Source: an uncultured Clostridia bacterium
Lineage (GTDB): Bacteria; Bacillota; Clostridia; Christensenellales; UBA1242
DNA: 34,149 nucleotides
NCBI GenBank assembly: GCA_930979925.1
Contig: CAKNIB010000003.1
Span: 64,031-98,179 of the forward strand
Direction of reading: 5' to 3'
Both the position numbers and the translations under genes were made by a program. The notes beneath the pieces were generated by a model. It did not search any database. It saw only the letters and a program-made list of their open reading frames with translations, and was not told the origin of the DNA. Of this stretch, positions 30,051 to 34,149 are shown piece by piece; the stretch's first letter is position 1, and each line of letters begins with the position of its first letter.

Positions 30051-33020
30051 ATGACAAAAGTAAAATTAATATCATGTTTATCAATGCTCGCATTATCGTT
30101 ATCAATGCTCGTTATGGGGGTACTAGCATTAGCCACTCAAACCATTACACTAACAGGCGAGGTCGGTTTTAATATAGCCGATAAGAGTGTTTATGTCAAA
30201 GATGCGAGAATTTCAGATGAAACCATAACAGGATTTATGCCAGGATATATCAATGATGGCTTAATACTTAGCGATGCTACAATTTCGGGCAGTAGCTTTG
30301 AAATATCTCTAGATGTAATAAATACAACAACAAATAACTTTGATATAGTAATAGAGTCCAGCCAAAGCGGAGTGTCGGTTACCACAGAAGCTTACATACC
30401 AGCAAACAGTACAGATTTAACAGAGATAACCTCATCAACTCCTATCACCGAGACAATAGTTTTAACAGTTACAAACTCAACCAGCTCACCAGTTGACCTA
30501 ACAAATATATTAATAAAGATAGAAGAGCGATCGGCAATATCAATCAACGCAATAGCAAGCCAAACAGAGTACGGCAATGTAAGCGGTAGCGGAGAATATG
30601 ACATAGGCGACATCGTAACCTTAACTGCAACAGAGAGTCAAACTGGTCGTTTTGTAGAATGGAGAGCAGATAGTGCCACAGGCAATCAGGTTTCAACAAA
30701 TGCAACATATTCTTTTGAGCTTACAGCTTCAAGCCCGACGACATATTATGCAATATTTGAAGAGTATACAGCAACAATATCTGTTTATACAAACAACAGT
30801 CGCTATGGCACGGTCAGCGGAGGTGGTACATATGCTGTAGGTGATACAGTCACACTCAGAGCAACGGAAACATCTACAGGCGATTTTATAGCATGGAGAA
30901 GGGATAGTGCTTCAGGTACATCATTGTCCTCAAGTTCTACTTATACATTTATATTTACCAAAAACAGCCCTACTACAATTTGTGGATTTTTCAGCCAGTA
31001 TTATGCATACATTTATGCTTATACAAACAACAGTAGTTATGGTACAGTTTCAGGTAGTGGTAGAATGCATTATGTCGGAGATTCAGTAACATTAACCGCG
31101 ACGCCAACAAGCACAGGACGTTTTGTTGAGTGGCGAAGAAGTTCCACTTCGGGCACGGTAGTGTCAACGAGTCCAACTTATACATTTACATTAAGTAAAA
31201 CCAGTATAACAAGATATTACGCAATATTTGAAGAAAATTATACTATTTTAGAAGGCTTTACATTTAATAACCTTACATCAAATACCGGTCAACTTGTGTC
31301 ATATACAGGCACTGATACCGAAGTAGTAATTCCAAGCTCATACTCAACGGCAGTAATAGATGGCGAAACGGTATTTGTAGAAGGTGATGATTACACTGTC
31401 ACAGAGATAGGAGAAAACATATTATGTTTATCTACGCTTAACGTGATCAGAACAGTAAGAATACCAGCGAGTGTAGAAACTATAGGTACAGGTGCTTTTT
31501 CAGACGCATATGCACTTGAGGAGGTTGTCTTTGAAACAGGCTCACATTTGCAAACAATAGGTAATGACGCCTTTTATAGTTGCGAACAGTTAAAGTCTAT
31601 AGAAATTCCGAAATCAGTTATTACGATAGGAGATTATGCTTTCTCTGATGCAACAAGCTTATCAAGCATTACATTTGAAGCTGGTTCACAACTTGAAAGT
31701 ATCGGAGAACTTGCTTTTGCTACCCAAGGTAACCTTTTAGGAAGCATAGCGATTCCAGCAAGTGTAACAAGTATAGGATTAGCAGCTTTTTCAGGGAATT
31801 TTGGCCTAACAGAATTTATTTTTGAAGATGGCATACAAATAGAAAGGATAGAACCTGATACGTTTTCATCATGTACTTCACTATCGTCTATCACAATTCC
31901 AGCAAGCGTTAATTATATAGGAGAAGGCGCTTTTCATAAATGCGACAGCTTAACAACAGCAGTATTTGAAATTACAGATGGATGGACTGCAGGTTCAACC
32001 TTATTGACGTCATCAAACTTATCGAACAGCACGACCGCAGCGACATACTTAAGATCAACTTACGGGGGTAGAGAATGGACGCGATCTTTGATGGTATATA
32101 ATGATTTTGAGTTTAATGGTAACACATTGGTGTCATATACAGGGACTGCCACAAATTTAATTATCCCAAGTTCATATTCTATGGATAATGGTCAATTTGT
32201 AGAAGGTAATGATTATACAGTAACAAGTATTGACGAGTATGCTTTTATGTTTCGCACTAGTTTGGCAACAATAACGATTCCGGAAAGTGTGACAAGTATT
32301 GGTAATTATGCCATCTATGGTTGTAGTAATTTAACCGCAATAATCTTTGGAGAAAATAGTAAATTAATAAGTATTGGCGAGTATGCTTTTAATAATTGCA
32401 CTAAGTTAAAATCAATAGAGCTTCCGTCCAGTGTCACAACTATCGGTGATAATGCTTTTAGTGGTTGCACTAGTTTAACAACAATAGAAGTAGATTCTGC
32501 AAATACAAAATATATGAGCGAGGATGGAGTATTATTTAATAAAGATAAAACTCAACTAATACAATATCCTACAGGGAATTCACGTAAATCATATACCATT
32601 CCTAATGGTGTAGAAACCATTGGCTCGAGTGCTTTTGAAGGATCATTGTTAACCTATATTGGGATTTCTGAAAGTGTAGAAGTTATAAGTTATTACGCTT
32701 TTTCAAATTGCACTGAGTTAACTTCAATCATTATTCCAGCAAGTGTGACAACTATCAACTATGATGCCTTCTATTGCTGTACTGATTTAACTACAGTAAC
32801 AATTAAAGAAAATAGTAAATTAACAACTATCGGCGATGCTGCCTTTAACGGTTGCACTAAGTTAAAATCAATTACAATCAATGCGCTCACTCCACCAACG
32901 CTTGGAAGTAATGCGATACCAAACAATATCACAAATATCTATGTTCCTAGTGCAAGTGTGTCAAGGTATCGCTCAGCTGTTGGTTGGGCTAATTACTCTA
33001 GTAAGATAAGTGCGATTTAA
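30051..33020 (+). CDS. Large BspA-like LRR surface protein with three Flg_new/InlB-type repeats
   Basis: A 989-residue protein with start ATG 30051 behind TAGGAGAAAAGT. Order: an N-terminal hydrophobic helix (about 8-27); the module shared with the 12184 protein (TGEVGFNIADKSVYVKDARI ... GFMPGYINDGL); three tandem repeats of about 80 residues (about 165-400), each with Y-G-x-V-S-G-x-G-x-Y-x-x-G-D-x-V-T-L-x-A-T and F-x-x-W-R, the bacterial repeat domain near InlB B-repeats; then long LRR_5 arrays (SITIPASVNYIGEGAFHKC type) in two blocks; and the same C-terminal cap PPTLGSNAIP ... YVPSASVSRYRSA. No LPXTG is seen. Family members bind host or microbial surfaces; that role here is inferred. The G8 promoter and leader upstream match those of its smaller relative. 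Confidence 0.92.
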   Translation: MTKVKLISCLSMLALSLSMLVMGVLALATQTITLTGEVGFNIADKSVYVKDARISDETITGFMPGYINDGLILSDATISGSSFEISLDVINTTTNNFDIVIESSQSGVSVTTEAYIPANSTDLTEITSSTPITETIVLTVTNSTSSPVDLTNILIKIEERSAISINAIASQTEYGNVSGSGEYDIGDIVTLTATESQTGRFVEWRADSATGNQVSTNATYSFELTASSPTTYYAIFEEYTATISVYTNNSRYGTVSGGGTYAVGDTVTLRATETSTGDFIAWRRDSASGTSLSSSSTYTFIFTKNSPTTICGFFSQYYAYIYAYTNNSSYGTVSGSGRMHYVGDSVTLTATPTSTGRFVEWRRSSTSGTVVSTSPTYTFTLSKTSITRYYAIFEENYTILEGFTFNNLTSNTGQLVSYTGTDTEVVIPSSYSTAVIDGETVFVEGDDYTVTEIGENILCLSTLNVIRTVRIPASVETIGTGAFSDAYALEEVVFETGSHLQTIGNDAFYSCEQLKSIEIPKSVITIGDYAFSDATSLSSITFEAGSQLESIGELAFATQGNLLGSIAIPASVTSIGLAAFSGNFGLTEFIFEDGIQIERIEPDTFSSCTSLSSITIPASVNYIGEGAFHKCDSLTTAVFEITDGWTAGSTLLTSSNLSNSTTAATYLRSTYGGREWTRSLMVYNDFEFNGNTLVSYTGTATNLIIPSSYSMDNGQFVEGNDYTVTSIDEYAFMFRTSLATITIPESVTSIGNYAIYGCSNLTAIIFGENSKLISIGEYAFNNCTKLKSIELPSSVTTIGDNAFSGCTSLTTIEVDSANTKYMSEDGVLFNKDKTQLIQYPTGNSRKSYTIPNGVETIGSSAFEGSLLTYIGISESVEVISYYAFSNCTELTSIIIPASVTTINYDAFYCCTDLTTVTIKENSKLTTIGDAAFNGCTKLKSITINALTPPTLGSNAIPNNITNIYVPSASVSRYRSAVGWANYSSKISAI

Positions 33021-33075
33021 TGTAAAATATAAGCTAAATAAAAAAAATAAAATTCTAAAATAAAATTTTTAAAGG

Positions 33076-33113
33076 TTAAAGAAGCATAACAAAAATAAGT
33101 TATGTTTCTTTAA
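33076..33113 (+). terminator. Terminator-like hairpin after the second LRR gene
   Basis: A 15-bp stem with one G-U pair (33076-33090 with 33099-33113), core GCATAAC/GTTATG. Similar in core to the hairpin after the first LRR gene. Confidence 0.65.
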
Positions 33114-33121
33114 TCGATATA

Positions 33122-33154
33122 AAGACTTAGCAAATTTATGCTAAGTCTTCTTTT
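33122..33154 (+). terminator. Second tandem terminator
   Basis: AAGACTTAGCA (33122-33132) and TGCTAAGTCTT (33139-33149), followed by CTTTT. Together with the previous hairpin it separates the surface protein gene from the rRNA operon. From 33155 to 33298 I see no gene, only a tRNA-like scrap at 33159-33173 and A-rich sequence before the rRNA promoter. Confidence 0.75.
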
Positions 33155-33298
33155 AATATAGCTGGTAGAGCAGTTAAACCCAGTGTTATGGATACCCCCA
33201 ACGATAAAAAGTGGCTAAGCCACCCTACAACGCGTCTTAGCGTGTCGCAGAAAGGTATAAAAAAGTTACAAAAAAGCTAAAAAATCTTTAAAAAAGTG

Positions 33299-33328
33299 TT
33301 GACAAGGGTGAGAGGATTGTGATAATAT
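33299..33328 (+). promoter_or_regulatory. rRNA operon promoter
   Basis: TTGACA (33299-33304), 18-bp spacer, TG-A-TAATAT with -10 at 33323-33328. A-rich tracts upstream (33259-33296) could serve as an UP element. Confidence 0.75.
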
Positions 33329-33334
33329 ATTAAC

Positions 33335-33668
33335 GCTAACCTGGAAAGGTTAGAGAACAATGACAATTAAATAATATATATGTACAAGAATTGAAACAAA
33401 GTCAATTTACTTAAAGTTATTGAGCCAAAGCACCACGTGTACGGTGCAAATCAAACTAAACCCAAGAACCGAACAATCGGTTTTAAAATAACTCCTTACA
33501 AAATGTAAATTGCGAATTTGAAAACTTGTTTTCAAATCGCCCCACATGATGGAGGGAGACTGGGAGGGGAACCAAAAGCATTTCGAGAGGAACTCGAAGG
33601 AATGCGTCTTTTAGCTGTTAGCTTTACAAAGTAGAGCGTGTCAGCGTAAAAAGTTTGGTGCCTCCACA
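33335..33668 (+). promoter_or_regulatory. rRNA leader with hairpins
   Basis: About 330 nt of leader before 16S. Stems visible: GCACC/GGTGC (about 33430-33447), AACCGA/TCGGTT with loop ACAA (33467-33482), and GCG-A-ATTTGAAAAC/GTTTTCAAAT-CGC (33512-33540). The last is long and exact except for one bulged A. No protein-coding frame is credible here. These may be processing or antitermination structures. Confidence 0.55.
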
Positions 33669-34149
33669 ACATTTTAGAGTTTGATCCTGGCTCAGGACGA
33701 ACGCTGGCGGCGTGCTTCAAACATGCAAGTCGAACGGAGTAATTGGCGGAACAAAGACATTTCTAGAAGGTGCAAGCGTTTGAAAAATTCGAAGAATTTT
33801 TCTCCCCGCACCAGCAAGTGATGACAGACATGCAAGAGGTGTTTTTGTTCTGCCAATTATTCAGTGGCGGACTGGTGAGTAACGCGTGAGTAATCTGCCT
33901 ATTACAGGGGGATAACAGAGGGAAACTTCTGCTAATACCGCATAAGACCACGGTAAGGCATCTTACAGGGGTCAAAGGGTTACTGGTAATAGATGAGCTT
34001 GCGTATCATTAGCTAGTTGGTGAGGGTAAAAGCCTACCAAGGCAACGATGATTAGCCGATCTGAGAGGATGACCGGCCACACTGGAACTGAGATACGGTC
34101 CAGACTCCTACGGGAGGCAGCAGTTAGGAATATTGGGCAATGGAGGGAA
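33669..34149 (+). rRNA. 16S ribosomal RNA, 5' part
   Basis: The conserved 5' sequence AGAGTTTGATCCTGGCTCAG begins at 33676, so the mature 5' end is near 33669. ACGAACGCTGGCGGCGTGC, GTGGCGGAC, GAGTAACGCGTGAGTAA, ATTAGCTAGTTGGTGAGG and CTCCTACGGGAGGCAGCAG follow in normal order. The gene runs out of the window at about helix 18. Two oddities: helix 6 (V1) is about 94 nt longer than in E. coli, and the bases after GCAGCAG read TTAGGAATATTGGG instead of the common TGGGGAATATTG. The minus-strand reading frames here are not genes. Confidence 0.98.

Noticed and set aside
30540..31250. A CRISPR-like or tandem DNA repeat array.
   Set aside because: The repetition is at protein level (three ~80-residue domains) with diverged codons; no spaced identical DNA repeats are present. 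No CRISPR array was seen anywhere.
33532..33975. Minus-strand frames over the rRNA leader and 16S.
   Set aside because: They lie on structured RNA sequence and have no translation signals.

Overview
The window looks like chromosomal DNA of a low-GC, Gram-positive-type bacterium (Bacillota, probably an uncultivated gut Clostridia-like lineage; inference). Support: an orphan Spo0A-type DNA-binding domain, a dnaX-ybaB-recR cluster, strong GGAGG ribosome binding sites, lipoproteins with lipoboxes, BspA-like leucine-rich surface proteins, and a partial 16S rRNA with an ordinary bacterial core but a very long V1 helix. I cannot name the genus.

Layout. 1-4.2 kb: the 3' part of a large secreted/surface protein and a lipoprotein. 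4.25-11.7 kb: housekeeping genes typA, a small membrane protein, dnaB, two envelope proteins of unknown function, and gltX. 11.7-13.65 kb: a BspA-like surface protein behind a long structured leader and a promoter whose spacer contains a G8 tract. 13.8-17.2 kb: uppP and a calcium-type P-ATPase, both with TTG starts. 17.3-22.0 kb: tRNA-Leu(UAG), then an AT-rich accessory stretch with a broken copy of the tRNA 3' end, two GNAT acetyltransferases, a zincin-like protein, a CAT-like acetyltransferase and a membrane-anchored ADP-ribosylglycohydrolase. 22.1-24.2 kb: Spo0A-C orphan regulator, a small possibly SecB-like protein, a nitroreductase and a membrane protein. 24.3-28.8 kb: dnaX (split into two frames at an A9 tract), ybaB, recR, argS and a 51-residue small protein. 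28.9-29.5 kb, minus strand: an acidic unknown protein. 29.6-33.0 kb: a second, larger BspA-like protein with the same G8 promoter module. 33.3 kb to end: rRNA promoter, leader and the first ~480 nt of 16S rRNA.

Most notable points. (1) Two distant surface-protein genes share a promoter cassette: an inverted repeat, TTGACA, a 16-bp spacer ending in G8, and a -10 box, followed by an identically spaced TTTTTTAGCC and a GGGC/GCCC hairpin. Slippage in the G tract would change promoter spacing, so this looks like phase-variable expression of a surface-protein family. (2) Five exact TTATCCACA (DnaA-box) sequences surround only these two promoters; one pair forms a perfect 30-bp palindrome. (3) dnaX carries A9 followed at once by TGA, with the remaining tau part open in the -1 frame, which fits programmed frameshifting or transcriptional slippage giving gamma and tau. 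(4) The 16S V1 helix is about 94 nt longer than in E. coli and contains an A/T-rich hairpin resembling intergenic hairpins in this window. All functional statements are from sequence reading only; no database search was possible.
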